In this document: one piece after another, positions 22,540-33,630 of the stretch
Layout: every line of letters begins with the position of its first letter
Numbering within the stretch: position 1 is the first letter of the stretch
Origin: Lumnitzera littorea
Lineage: Eukaryota; Streptophyta; Magnoliopsida; Myrtales; Combretaceae
Length of the DNA stretch: 64,000 nt
Assembly (NCBI GenBank): GCA_024138015.1
Contig: JAMXBB010000010.1
Span: forward strand, 76,009,541-76,073,540
Reading direction: 5' to 3'
Notes under the pieces: model-generated
Databases searched by the model: none
What the model was told of the DNA's origin: nothing
The model's input: the letters and a program-made list of their open reading frames with translations, nothing else
Program-made: the position numbers and the translations under genes

Positions 22540-23170
22540 TTGCTAAACAAGCCTGCCTATAGTTTGAATATTAAACAGGCCGCCGAGCTGTAAGAGCAAG
22601 TAGATGAGCTGATGAAGAAGGGGTATGTATGCAAGTCCTTTAGCCCCTATATCGTGCCAGCTTTATTAGTGCGAAAGAAAGATAGGTCTCAAAGAATGTA
22701 TGTAGGCAACCAAGCAATTAACTGAATCACCATTAAGTACAAGTACCCTATACCAAGGCTTGATGACATATTAGATGAGTTAAGCAAAGCAAGAGTATTC
22801 TCCAAGATTGACCTCAAATTAGGATATCATCATATTCAAATACATGAAGGAGATGAGTGGAAGACTGCCTTTAAGATGCGACATGGATTATATGAATGGC
22901 TTGTGATGCCATTTAGGATATCGAACACCCTAAGCACATTTATGTACTTTATGAATCATATGGTCCGGGAACTAATAAGTAAATTTGTCGTAGTATATTT
23001 TGATGACATCTTGGTGTATAGCCCAAACCTAGAAACTCACCCAAAAGCATCTCCAAAGAGTCTTTGCAAAACTTTAAGCAAAACAACTCTATGTCAATCT
23101 AAAGAAATGCAACTTTTGCTGATCCGAGGTGATATTCTTAGGATTCATTATAAGTAGTGGTAGCATACTA
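22540..23170 (+). pseudogene. gypsy element 1 reverse transcriptase remnant
   Basis: The domain runs from EQVDELMKKGYV through PYIVPALLVRKKD, ITIKYKYPIPRLDDIL and FSKIDLKLGYHHIQI to the intact active-site box YFDDILVYS at 22995-23021. Residues 22876-23157 form one open stretch of 93 codons. Stops break the upstream part and a frameshift follows the active site. The enzyme copies element RNA into DNA. This is the best preserved part of the element. Confidence 0.93.
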
Positions 23171-23379
23171 GTTGACAAAGAGAAGATCAAAGAATCACTA
23201 AATGGCCAGTATCGACCACTTCAGCTGACGTGAAAAGTTTCCATGGCCTAGTATCATTTTATTGTAGATTTATAAAAAATTCCAATCTGATTATGGCTCC
23301 ATTCACCAAACTCTCGAAGAAGATGTTGAATTTGGATGGGGAGAGAAGAAGTAGAGGAGTTTTGAGAAAGTGAATGAGA

Positions 23380-23780
23380 GACCAACTATAACCCCTGTCT
23401 TAACTCTGTTGAGCTTTGACAAAGTGTTTGAAGTAGAGTGTAATGCATTCAGACTAGGCATAGGTGCTGTACTGATGTAAGAAGGTCGACTTATTGCTTA
23501 CTTTAACGAGAAACTACAATGAGCTGCACTTAACTATTTTATTTATGACAAAGAGTTTTACTCCTTAATTCAAGCCTTAACGATATGGTAGCACCATTTG
23601 TGACCTAAGGAATTTGTGACCTACACCGATCATAAATCCTTAAGATATTTGAAGAGCTAACCCAAGTTGTCTTAGAAGCAAGCCAAATGGGTTAAGTTCA
23701 TGAAGGGTTTTTCTTATGTCGTAAAATATAAGAATAAGAACAACAATATAGTGGCTAACGCCCTATCAAGATGACATTCT
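23380..23780 (+). pseudogene. gypsy element 1 RNase H remnant
   Basis: Recognisable RNase H pieces in order: VECNAFRLGIGAVLM, LIAYFNEKLQ, LNYFIYDKEFYSLIQAL, FVTYTDHKSLRYL and YKNKNNNIVANALSR. The first catalytic aspartate (usually CDAS) has become Asn (ECNAF). It is broken by several stops. RNase H removes the RNA strand of the hybrid. Confidence 0.9.
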
Positions 23781-23789
23781 CTCCCAACT

Positions 23790-24770
23790 AAGCTGTAAAC
23801 TAGGTTGCTTGGTTTTTCAATAATAAAGAATTTGTATGATAAAGATCCATATTTTGGTCCCATCTATGCTAGATGTAAGGAAGGAAGAACACTAGATGAC
23901 TATCATAAGGAAGATGGATACTTATTCAAGAAGAGGAGACTATGTATCTTGACCTGTTCCATGAGAGAATTACTAATACAAGAGGCACATAAAGGAGGAT
24001 TAACCAGACACTTTGGCCAGCGCCAAACCCATGAGGTACTATTTGTAAGATTCTTTTGGCCAAGAATGATGAGAGACGTGTAGTTCGTATTGGAAAAGTG
24101 TACGACTTATCGAAAAGCGAAGAGCCGAGCTGAGAAAGGAGATTATCTACTCTTGCTAATCTTGACTAAACCATGGATTGAGCTGAGTATGGACTTCATG
24201 TTAGGATTACTGAAGACGTTTTGAGGGAAGGACTTTATCATGGTGGTTGTAGATCGATTTAACAAGATAGCACATTTTGTGCCTTATTCCAAAACTAACG
24301 ACGCTTCGACTATTTCTTTTCTTTTCTTGTAGGAAATAATCAAGCTTCACTAAATACCTAAAACCATTGTTTTTTACTGATACCTAAAGTTCATGACCCA
24401 CTTTTGGAGGGAATTATGGAGATGAATGGGCACTAAGCTATTATACAGTAGGTCTTACCATCCATAGATTGATGGACAGACTGAGGTTGTCAATAGAATC
24501 GTAGGAACTTTGCTGCAAGTTGTTGTCAAATGGAATATAGTTGATTAGGATATATTTTTGCATATCATTGAGTTCACCTATAACAAGACCTCCCAAAGCG
24601 TAATAAACATGTCTCCATTTGAGGTTGTTTATGGGTTTAACCCTGAGCTCTCAATGGATTAGATACCCCTATTAAGGCTAGATGATGGCCCACTAGCTGT
24701 AGAGAAGGTTGGGGCCATTAGAGCTATGTACCAAAAGGTAGTAGAGCAATTGAGCCGAGCTACCAAAGCT
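23790..24770 (+). pseudogene. gypsy element 1 integrase remnant
   Basis: An open stretch at 23805-24083 contains the integrase zinc-binding domain (HKGGLTRHFGQ, FFWPRMMRDV). The following CX2C has decayed to CTTY near 24100. The catalytic core follows with MDFMLGLL, VVVDRFNKIAHFVPY, DGQTEVVNRIVGTLLQ (24471 on) and SPFEVVYGFNPELSMD (about 24610-24660). Integrase joins the cDNA to host DNA. Stops lie inside the core. Confidence 0.92.
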
Positions 24771-24779
24771 CGAGAGGCA

Positions 24780-25067
24780 AGGTTGAGGGTGGAAGAAGAG
24801 AGAGTTTCAATTAGGTGATTCGATCTGGATCTACCTCAGCAAGAAGCAATTCTCGAATTTTAGGTGGAACAAGTTATCTCCCAAAGCTGACAGACCTTTC
24901 AAAGTGCTTAAAAATATCAATCCTAATGTTTACAGGATTGAACTACCTAAAAAATATGGAGTCTTAGACTCCTTCAACAATGTCAATCTCCAACCATATA
25001 TTCCTAAAGATGAGCAATCCAGAGTCGAGCTAGATTTGATCCTAAACCTTAAACAGATCGAAGGAGA
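24780..25067 (+). pseudogene. gypsy element 1 integrase C-terminal domain
   Basis: IWIYLSKKQFSNFRWNKLSP, then an open stretch at 24904-25101 that includes the family words FKVLKNINPNVYRIELP and FNNVNLQPY. This region normally guides binding of the integrase to DNA; a chromodomain is not identifiable. The frame runs into the 3' LTR, which begins at 25068 after the short purine tract GAAGGAGA. Confidence 0.8.
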
Positions 25068-25899
25068 TGATAGGGATCATGGACCAAACATGCACTCCTA
25101 AGCTCTTGGACTTGCCCAGTTAGCTCGCCAAGCTGTCCGAAGTGAACTGAATACCGAGGAGCAATGCATTCCTCAGTCCAACTTATCGAGTTATCTTACT
25201 CTCCACATCACTCAAGAAGTTGCCAAGGTGACTAACCAACATGCCGAGCTGGCCCCTCCGTAACATACACTAATCCAAGCATCAAGTCAGGAAATGGCTA
25301 CCTTCACAAATGCTGAAGCTGACCTGACAATTGTCAAGAGTCGATCACTCAAAGCTAACTGTCCAGTCCCAACTATCTATGTTGTCAAACTGCCAATGCT
25401 AACCTAACCTGATCGAGATCTCCACCCCTACTTGACATTAGTCTTATTGGGGTTAGAAAATAAGCAAATTACATGTGCGCTGTCATTTTCTAACATCTGT
25501 ATAGTCCTTATTGCCAACGAATATTCTTTTTACATGATTACATTGATACCTCTATAAATTATTCTCTTTTTCCTTTACTAGTAGGAATCTTTTTTTTTTT
25601 TTTTTGTAATTTACTCTTACCTAGGATTTACCCTAATTGAGTCATATAAATACTTGTACATTGTAATAACTGCAAGAATCATCGGATTGAATTTTGTAGT
25701 CATACCCTCTTAAGCGTAGACTAGTGGCAAATAACCTCCAACTACAGTTATGTATTAGTACTTCATACCCAACATCGGGCACGAGAACCCCTGCTCATCA
25801 TTTAACTATCATTTACTTTTCAAGCCATCTCGCAGCCTAAACCCATCCCTTGGTTACATGTGATATTAGGTTCGTATATTCATCTACAAATCCGTATTA
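25068..25899 (+). repeat. 3' LTR of gypsy element 1
   Basis: Begins TGATAGGGATCATGG directly after a purine-rich stretch, is homologous to 16421-17305 and is followed by the target duplication GAGAA. Confidence 0.93.
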
Positions 25900-26189
25900 G
25901 AGAAAGTACCTAAAGCTTTGTGGTGGTGCATGAGGGTAAGGAAGTGGTTAGCCTGGTGTTTCTTGTGGTGGCTAGTTTGATTGAAGTGGTGGTGTAGTGT
26001 CAAGTACGATGGCTAAAGGTGGTTCATGAGGTAGCCGCAGTCATGGGTTAAGGTTTTAAGGCTTTAGTGGTGGTTGAAGTCCGTAGAGGTCATGGTATTG
26101 CTTGTAGGTGGCCAAGTATGAAAGCCTTATGTATGGGGAGTCTTATAGGTAGCTTAACTGACTCGAGGAGCTTTGGTTTAAAGCTGAAG

Positions 26190-26191
<2 letters not shown>

Positions 26192-26223
<32 letters not shown>
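26192..26223. repeat. (GA)n microsatellite
   Basis: Sixteen uninterrupted GA/AG units inside the Tat-like LTR. Confidence 0.98.
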
Positions 26224-26226
<3 letters not shown>

Positions 26227-26782
26227 TATTATGTTTTTTGGATAGATTTGGATGATTGTGTGTGTTGGAATGAAGTTAGGAGATGCAATATATACATACA
26301 AGCTCAAACAAACTCAGAAAGGCCAATTTTACCATGAATGCAAAGAATTTAAGATGGAGTTTAACCAGAGCTTAATTTTTGAATGGGTGTAAATTTTTGG
26401 TCAAATGTGTATCCTAGATGGTCTTTTTCTACTAAAAACAAGCATTAGAAGCTTCCAAAATCATTATAATAGTTTGAATCAAGGAAATGAAAAAAAATAA
26501 GCATTTTAAACTCTTCCAAAACTTTGGATGGATTTTTCACTACCTTAGTGAATGAATCTAGACAAGTTCTTGATTTAGATTGATAGTCTCTAGTGTAGTC
26601 TTTGAAATCCCCTTACCAATTTGGTCAAATTGCGTAGAAAAAGGGCTCAAATCAAGCTCGAAATTGAGCCAACTAGAGAGGATGACTATAGGTAAACTGG
26701 GAAAAATAAAGGAAGGAGGATGAAAATGAGGAAAAGAGAAGGAAAAGGGCTAATGTGACACTTCTCATGCCATGTATCAAAA

Positions 26783-26932
26783 TGACACGTGGCTAATGAT
26801 GCTGAGAGGGGGTAGTAACATGTGACACCATGTATCGTAGGCCACGTGGATGATACATGGATGATGTGGGCTACGTGGATGACATGGGCCAAGTCAAATT
26901 GTGGTCCAACTAAAAAAACACCACGTGTCAAG
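26783..26932. promoter_or_regulatory. Cluster of ACGTG (G-box-like) motifs in the LTR
   Basis: Within 150 bases the motifs GACACGTGGC, GCCACGTGGA, CTACGTGGAT and CCACGTGTCA occur, three with a full CACGTG core. CACGTG is bound by bZIP and bHLH factors in plants, and ABRE-type sites look like GACACGTGGC. The placement in an LTR suggests U3 regulatory sites, but the repeats ATACATGGATGATGTGG around them may instead mean a decayed minisatellite. Function is inference. Confidence 0.4.
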
Positions 26933-26999
26933 TTGTGGCTCAATGATTTTGTGATACATAGTTTATGTATGTTTTGTGAGAAAATAAAATGCAATTTAT

Positions 27000-27068
27000 G
27001 TTTTTGGTGAGTTTCAAACCTATCTCTCCTCTATCTAAATACATGCTCTTTACCATTAGGCCATTGGT
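27000..27068 (-). repeat. Candidate tRNA-derived SINE head
   Basis: The minus strand reads TGGCCTAATGGTAAAG, a near-perfect RNA polymerase III A-box, followed about 30 bases later by AGGTTTGAAACTC, similar to the B-box GGTTCGANNCC. The spacing fits a tRNA-like promoter. Mismatches in the B-box argue against a working tRNA gene. Confidence 0.4.
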
Positions 27069-27423
27069 TTTTTTTTTTTTTTCTTGTTTTATTTTGCAAT
27101 TAAATAGTACTTATTCTACAAGAAAACCTTAAAAACCTATAAAGTGATATTAAAATATTCATAACTCTAAATATTATTTTCCTAAAGATAATTTATTTAC
27201 CTAAAGAGTCTACTTTACTTTAAAATTCTTCCTTTCTTCATTATTTTCTATTTTATTTCATTTTATTCATTTTCTTTCTAAATTCACTATTTTTTCTAAA
27301 TTTTCTTTTTTTTTTCTAGTTTTCTAAATTTTTTTATTTTTTGTTCTCTTTTCCTAAATTAGAACTCTTTATACTATTCTAAAAATTTCTAAAGATAAAA
27401 GGGATAAAAATAGGGTATCTACA

Positions 27424-27560
27424 ATATTTACAAATCACCTCTAAATATTTATTCTTTACACTTTTTAAATTATTCACAACATATGCTGCTGTTTTTTACA
27501 TGTAAGATATAATCACATAAGCAACAAGATGCCATATTAACTACTCCACAATATTTAAAA
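27424..27560. repeat. Host tandem repeat, resumed
   Basis: Matches 14358-14490: TTTACACTTTTTAAATTAT, CATATGC, AAGATATAATCA and CAACAAGATGCCAT occur in the same order. This segment is the continuation of copy B across the nested transposon block. Confidence 0.75.
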
Positions 27561-28609
27561 TTTCTATGATTGTTCATTGAGGGAAAAAAAAAATCCCTAT
27601 CACTAAAGTTTCATAATCGATATAGGATATAATATAAATAATTCAAAATTTCTGTATTTGATTGGTAAATTTTGTATATTTGTAAAGGAAAATGTTTAAG
27701 AATCAAGATATTTTAATTTGCACATTTTATGTTGCATTTCATACAACTTTTTTCTTTAAAAAAAAAAAATAGCAGTGCTAAATTGTTAATATTTTAAATA
27801 TCGATGCATTTTCTGTTTCATAAAATGTGAATATATAAAGCGTAGGAGGAGTTTTTTAAAACCCTTAATAATTGACCTCTGGATACCCACCCTCCAATAT
27901 AATGTTATTGCGCATACGTTTTGAAATCCTTTGTATGTTTTTGTTTCCAATTAAACCTGTCAGTTATGCCCAGTAAAAGATACTTCGCGCATGCTAGTAA
28001 AAGGATAATAGAACGCAGAGGTCACGAACCCGATGACTTTTTTGCCATTGAATAAAAATACATTGACATGTTGCTACTCCTAAGGACGACTAAGTCTTTA
28101 ATGACTATTTAAAATCTATAATGACTAAAAGTCTTATAATTGATATTAAATTCATGTAGCTGATCAATAAAATTTATACAATTGAAGAGGAAAGTTCTAA
28201 AATTTGAGATGGTTTTCATGAATATGAAATTTGATAAATGTGTTTACAGATTTAAGAGATGCAATAAGTTATGAATAGATATTATAATATTTACTTCGGT
28301 GTAATGGAATTGTTAATGCACTCTTTACTTCATAGAATTTAATAAGAAATTAGACATAAATAGAATAATATGTCCATAATAACCTATTTGATTAAATAAT
28401 AAAATAAAAAGCAAATGAAAAAACAAAGCATCAATATCAAAACATTTCTGATTTAGTTCAAAACACATGATAAACACATAAAAATAACATCAACCTAGTC
28501 AAAATTAAAAGAATAGAAATCATAATCAAAACAAGAACAATACCTCAATCTTAACCTTAACTAGAACCACCAATCCTATAGATAATATCACTACTCACTC
28601 AAATACCAT
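27561..28609. other. Unassigned AT-rich DNA
   Basis: No coding or transposon signal recognised. Confidence 0.5.
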
Positions 28610-28830
28610 AACTACACAAAGCATGCACACTCGAACACCACAAAAGACCACCACAAGCTCAAACTCCACAACCACAGAGCATGTAGACTCAAGGCTACTA
28701 CATGCTCAAATACCATGGAACACCACTTTATGCTCAAACTCCACAACCACAAAAGCACAAATGTTTGAACACCACACCACTACACACTCGAACACCATGC
28801 ACTCTTGAACGTCACTACATGCTTGAGTTT
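28610..28830. repeat. Degenerate CA-rich minisatellite
   Basis: Variants of ACTCGAACACCAC, GCTCAAACTCCACAACCAC and CATGCTCAAATACCATG recur irregularly. The unit is roughly 50-60 bases and strongly diverged. An open frame through it on the plus strand (28623-28808, Thr/Ser/His-rich) is a repeat artefact. Confidence 0.6.
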
Positions 28831-30711
28831 GAGAGGAGAGAGAGATTGGGGATCAAGTGGTTGGAGAGATAGAAAAATATAAAGATCAAAATGGAAGAGA
28901 GGATGATGATAGCTTATATTTTACTCTTTTGATTCTATTGTTCTTGGGTTATTTTGTGGGTAAAAGGTATAATTTTTGTAATTCTTAGCATTAAGTAATG
29001 AATGGCTATCCCCCATTTTTAAGAATTGCAATTTCCAGTGAAATTGCAATTAAGATCTCAAAACACAAGGAAATAAGAGCTCTAGAAGGGATTGGAAAGA
29101 GGGGGAAGGAGGGAATGAAACGGTCATTCCTCTAAGTGAACATCCTCTTAAGTTTTACAAGCAATTGATTAAATAATTCTAGATTGGCAATGTTCAACAT
29201 AAATCTAAATTACCTAATGAAATATTTTATACATTTAATCATAGTTCATTGAGCATCAACCATCCCTTTTAATTATTACTATATTCATTCACTTTAATCT
29301 ATATCATTACATTCAAAAAAAGAAAATCAATATCATTCTACAATATAATTTACATTATATGTAATAGAATATAGAATTTTTAAGGAAAAGTACAAATTTA
29401 ATCTTAAATATTTCACTGCTTTCTATTTAATCATAAACCTTCATTTATATGCATTCAAATCCTTAATATTTACAAACATTTACAAATGAGTCTTTTTATT
29501 AGCAGCATTAAGTTTTCCATCTATGGATAACACATAGTGTAACCTAATTAGGCAAAATAATTAATTTAATTGAAATAATAATAATAATAATCTACATGAC
29601 TATAGAGAATGTGTATAAGATATGTGCATAGTTAGTACACAAAAATGAAAAAAAATTTAGAAAATTAAAAAAAGAAAAAAGAAAGATAGGAATTTAAAAA
29701 AAAAAAAAACATACCTTTTTAGCCATCTCCAACTTCATGTAGCTAGAAAGGGTGGCCAAAAAGGCCACCATGTAACAGCTATGTAGCAACCTACTCATAA
29801 AAGTGAGTCATCCAATAATGGGTGGCCATCTATCACTATTATTGTAACTTAGTTCAAACCTGCATAAGTTCATTGCTTCTTTTAGTTATGGATAGGTACT
29901 TATACTACTGAGTTAAATGAACCATTATAAAGAAGTGGACAATTCAATCACTCCTTTGTCTTGGGATTGGAAATTTTTTTTTAATTTTTTGCAATATTTT
30001 TATTTTTGAAAATTTTTTAGTTTTATTATTTTCTTTAATTTTTAATATATTATATTACTTATGTAATAAAAATATGTAAACCAATAAGATGCTGCCAATT
30101 TGTCTTGTACTAATGGAAAAACTAATGGCTAGAATAAGGTTTTGGATTGAATTACTGACATTGATGTATTGCTATTACTAATGTTAAAGTTTGGTATGAC
30201 TAAGGATGTTTCCTACTATTGCTACTTTCTTACAAAGATGGACTTAAGCCTAAGGAGAGATTTGCATGTTCTTTAAGTGAAAATTCTTCAAAAGAAAACA
30301 CCATAGGGGCATTGGAGTTGTCTCTACCATAAAGACTCTAATTCTCAAGTTAGTTAAGAGTGCGAGCAATAACATAGAAAGTAGATAGTTAAGGTTTTTT
30401 AGATCCTTTACCTTAAATTCCATCAAGATTTTTATAGAAGCGATGTAATAGTGGGATCATGATGGATCATAACATGTAAACCATGATCCTATGATTCTCT
30501 ATGCCTTCTAGGATCTATGTATGGGAGGAGAGGCTCATGGGCTTATTAGAAAAGTTGGCCTAGTTTTTTAAGGAACCTCCTATTTCTTAGGTATTTGAGC
30601 CCTTATTGTAAGATGAGCTCGTACTTAGGGACCCAAAGCAAAATCTACCACTAACATTTTCAATATAAGAAAATAATATTTATTAGAAGCCTAATATTAG
30701 TCATGAAACAT
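28831..30711. other. Unassigned DNA
   Basis: AT-rich, no gene recognised. A small perfect hairpin GGTGGCC-AAAAA-GGCCACC occurs at 29751-29769, and GGTGGCCATC recurs at 29821. Confidence 0.5.
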
Positions 30712-31030
30712 TGACTTAAGTATGATTGACTCCTTAAATTTTCAAAATATAATTTTTAGTTCCTAAACTGTCATAAATTGATAAACAAACTTTATAGGTT
30801 AAGAATAACTCCTTTAAACTTTGATTTTAGTATGTAAATATCTCCTAAACTTTGATTATGGTGTGCAAATACCACCTAAACACTCCCATAGTTTAGGGGG
30901 TTATTTATATATTAAAATTAAAGTTTAAGAGGTTATTCTTAACCTATGAGAGTTATTTGTTAATTTATGAAAGTTTAGGGATAAAAAATTACACTTTGAA
31001 AGTTTAAGAGATCCATCCGCACTTAAGTCA
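30712..31030. mobile_element. Foldback / long-TIR MITE
   Basis: Two arms of about 130 bases face each other across a ~55 base spacer. The arms 30712-30842 and 30899-31030 are reverse complements with about one mismatch in five by eye, from TGACTTAAGT at the left edge to ACTTAAGTCA at the right. Internal matches include TAGGTTAAGAATAACT against AGAGGTTATTCTTAACCTA. There is no coding capacity. Its RNA would fold into a long hairpin. No clear target duplication was found, so the superfamily is open. Confidence 0.75.
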
Positions 31031-33249
31031 AAGTTTAAGGGGGGTTATTTGCAATTTCCTTAAAAAAAAAAAACTAATAAAAATCTTGATGCTTTGAAAA
31101 GACACATTGATAAGGTAGGATTCATTTTTGAAATGACATTAATTTATCATGGATCAACAATAAATTATTTCTTCTTTTCACTAAACTTCAAGTAATGGCT
31201 ACAACTTAGTAGTTAAGACATGCAAAATCATACTTTAAGACCCCAGTTCAAAACCTATAAGGTGCAAAAGCTTTTTCTATTTTCCATTTTCTTTGTACTT
31301 TTTCATTACAAACCAAGTATGTCCAATCGCTTTACCTTAAGTACGCTGAACCTTAGAGTTTTAATGAATTCTTTGAGAATTGAATCACCCATTACTTTAC
31401 CTTGAGTATGCTTAATCTTAGAGTTCTTATAAACTTTATGCAATTACACCAAAATGCGCCTTAATAATTGAAGTTCTATGACCTTATATTTAAGGGATAT
31501 CACAAATTAACTATGAAAAAGGAAATGTAATACAATATTTAAAATAGTTAAAAGGATCAAGAAATGAAATGAAAAATGAAGATAACATAAATTAATAAAG
31601 TTAGTCTAAGGAGATAAGTAAATTAAAGAAACTAGCTAAGCTAAGTAATTGACTAGTAATCGACAAATCGCAACTAGCCGATCAATAGTTAAGCAATTGC
31701 CCTTCTCCTAATCAATGCTTCTTCGACCAGCTTTCTTCATACAACCAATTAGTTATTCCTAAATCTCTAGGGTGCTACCAAGTCCAAAATGTCCTTGGCC
31801 TTATCCTGATTATCCTTCATTTTAATTTCTTAAGTTTATATTTCCATCATCTGGCTTTGATCATGGTTTATGAGATACTTTATTCATTTATTTGCAAAAC
31901 ATTTTCAATATGGTAAATCATCAAGGAAATCTATATCATATCTATTCTCGTTTATGTTTTCACATGAGATATAAGGTGTACGTAATGTCTTGATACATGA
32001 ATTTTTCCATTGTCGTGGCAAAGATGTCCCTTAATATACCCTTGGAAATTAGATGTGATGGAGTTCAAATTAGATATCATGTGAAAAGGAAAAGTACATT
32101 TGAGATACTTACAAATGCAAAAGTGAATTTTAAATAAGACATGATAAGAATTTGTGAGTTTTCTTCATATTTACCTAGCTCTTATTAAACAAACATCATT
32201 ATAAAACTGCATGAAGGATGCTTTAAATTTTGAAGCATTGTTCTTAAAAGGAAAAAAAAAAAAGCCACTCAAAGTGATAGCAACTTGAAGATTCACCAAC
32301 ATAATTGCAAAAGAAATATTAATGAGCATCATACTACTTAAAAGGTTGACAAAAAAATCTTTCATTTTCGACAAATTCCATAGTACATACTTAAGTTTTT
32401 TCACTTTGACACTTCATATATCTATATTTTTACTTTTGATATTCTACATACCTACGTTTTCTTCCATTCCATTACTTTTAGGTAATACAAAGAAAAAAAA
32501 TGAAAGAAACGTTAGAAATGCAGCACTAAGCTAAAACCTAGAATTGATCTTATCAAACTCCCTAAAATCAAAACCCTAATGCCAAAATCTGGCTTCCCTA
32601 ATAAGAACCTTAAGCTCTTTATGAAGTTTCATAATCATTTGCCAATTCATTATGTTTCTCTAGTGTCGTTGACAATGGTCCAATTGCCTTGTCCATTTGT
32701 AGCATGCACTCATTTTTGCTTGCCCCACTTTATTGATTTATGACTAAACTCAGTGTTTTACAACCTTGATTTATTTTCTAAAGCGGTTTTGTTTGACTTC
32801 CATATGGATATGTGATCTTCAATTTCTATATCGATTAAATGTTCAATTAAAATATGCTTTATTTTAAGATTGATATGGACAAGATTTATAATGAGAATAC
32901 TAATAAGCAACATACCACTTGATCTATGATTTTATTTAATAAAATTACATGGAGATATACAGTAAATCAAATGAGAAATGTTAGTTTGAAATTTTCCAAA
33001 GAGGGTGATAGTAAGTTTTTCACTTTTAGTTGGCTGTCTTAGCTTAATTGTTCACATTAAATTGTGATTTTCTTCTTTATTTTAGCTTCATTGTGAATAC
33101 CTTTTCTTTTATTTTTTAAAATAAGATATTAGCTTGAAAAATAGTAATAGACAGATTTTTTTGAGTTGTTTACAAAAATTGAAGTTAAAACAAATAACAT
33201 CAAAATTGTTTTCATTATAAAAATTTGTTTATGTCACTAATAAGCGTTG
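31031..33249. other. Unassigned AT-rich DNA
   Basis: No gene recognised. A partial tandem duplication (GCTTTACCTTAAGTACGCTG against CTTTACCTTGAGTATGCTTA) lies at about 31325-31450. A weak tRNA-like pair, TTAGTAGTTAAG and AGTTCAAAACC, lies at 31208-31260. Short open frames at 32171-32534 overlap on both strands and have no recognisable domain. Confidence 0.45.
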
Positions 33250-33625
33250 TCACATATTATAAGACTAACAAGCTATGGTGATTTGAAATCAAGCGAACTT
33301 TTGGGTTTACATAGTGGAAGATTTATGAAAAGGGTCATTCAAACATGTGATGGCAATTCTACTAAATTGAGGAAGGGCATAGATCCTAATACAATTAGCT
33401 CCTTTTAGATTTCAAGGAGTTTTAAAAAGTTAGGATAATCACAAAGTATATTTATATATTACTTAGTGCTTAAGAAATTATTATATAGTGGTCTTGGCAT
33501 ATTTAAAGCAATGTCAATGGCATTGCAACACTGGAGTTGTACTATTCACTAAGGGATTATACTATTATGTTATATATTGATGTCCATCCACTTATTTTAG
33601 ATGTTGTGATGCTTCTTGATGCATA
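33250..33625 (+). pseudogene. MULE transposase remnant, N-terminal fragment
   Basis: The plus strand encodes words typical of the N-terminal region of plant Mutator-like transposases: HSGRFMKRVIQ (in the place of HHGG.F), DPNTISSF.ISRSFKKLG, IYYLVLKKLLYSGLGIFK and, in another frame, MLYIDVHP, where the family has (V/L)YVEH. The rest of the gene lies beyond gypsy element 2, from 39727. The intact parent would have been a DDE transposase of the MuDR type. Several stops and frame changes are present. Confidence 0.6.
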
Positions 33626-33630
33626 TGTGT

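Larger units (their letters stand above)
16421..25899 (+). mobile_element. Ty3/gypsy LTR retrotransposon, element 1 (defective)
   Basis: A 9.5 kb plus-strand element, about 6.5 kb without the nested solo LTR. It has LTRs at 16421-17305 and 25068-25899, a primer site for initiator tRNA-Met at 17309, then gag, protease, reverse transcriptase, RNase H, integrase and a C-terminal domain. The pol order with integrase last is diagnostic of Ty3/gypsy. Both LTRs are flanked by GAGAA (16416-16420 and 25900-25904), a clean 5 bp target duplication. The protein style, including SPFEVVYGFNP in integrase and the GPFKVL-type C-terminus, resembles chromovirus-like plant gypsy elements, but I cannot fix the lineage. 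Many stops make it non-functional. Confidence 0.95.
25905..27423 (-). repeat. Tat/Ogre-like LTR, right half
   Basis: Continuation of 15219-16420. The right edge GATAAAAATAGGGTATCTACA is closely similar to the edge of the E1 LTR (GGTGAAAATAAGGTATCTACA at 62172), so on the minus strand this LTR starts TGTAGATACC. A GT-rich middle section (25905-26180) and an AT-rich right end match the layout of the E1 LTRs. Beyond 27423 the host repeat resumes. Confidence 0.55.

Noticed and set aside
26067..26255. Open frame of 62 codons ending in an Arg-Glu repeat
   Set aside because: The repeat is the (GA)n microsatellite; the rest lies in LTR sequence without a recognisable domain.
26686..27010. Opposed open frames of 102 and 62 codons around the G-box cluster
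   Set aside because: They overlap on opposite strands across repeated ACGTGGATGA words; no domain and no promoter arrangement.
15214..27428. Target duplication for the Tat-like LTR in the host repeat
   Set aside because: CAGCC and ATATT do not match, so the solo-LTR interpretation rests on LTR similarity and host collinearity only.
28623..28808. Thr/Ser/His-rich open frame
   Set aside because: Encoded by a degenerate CA-rich minisatellite.
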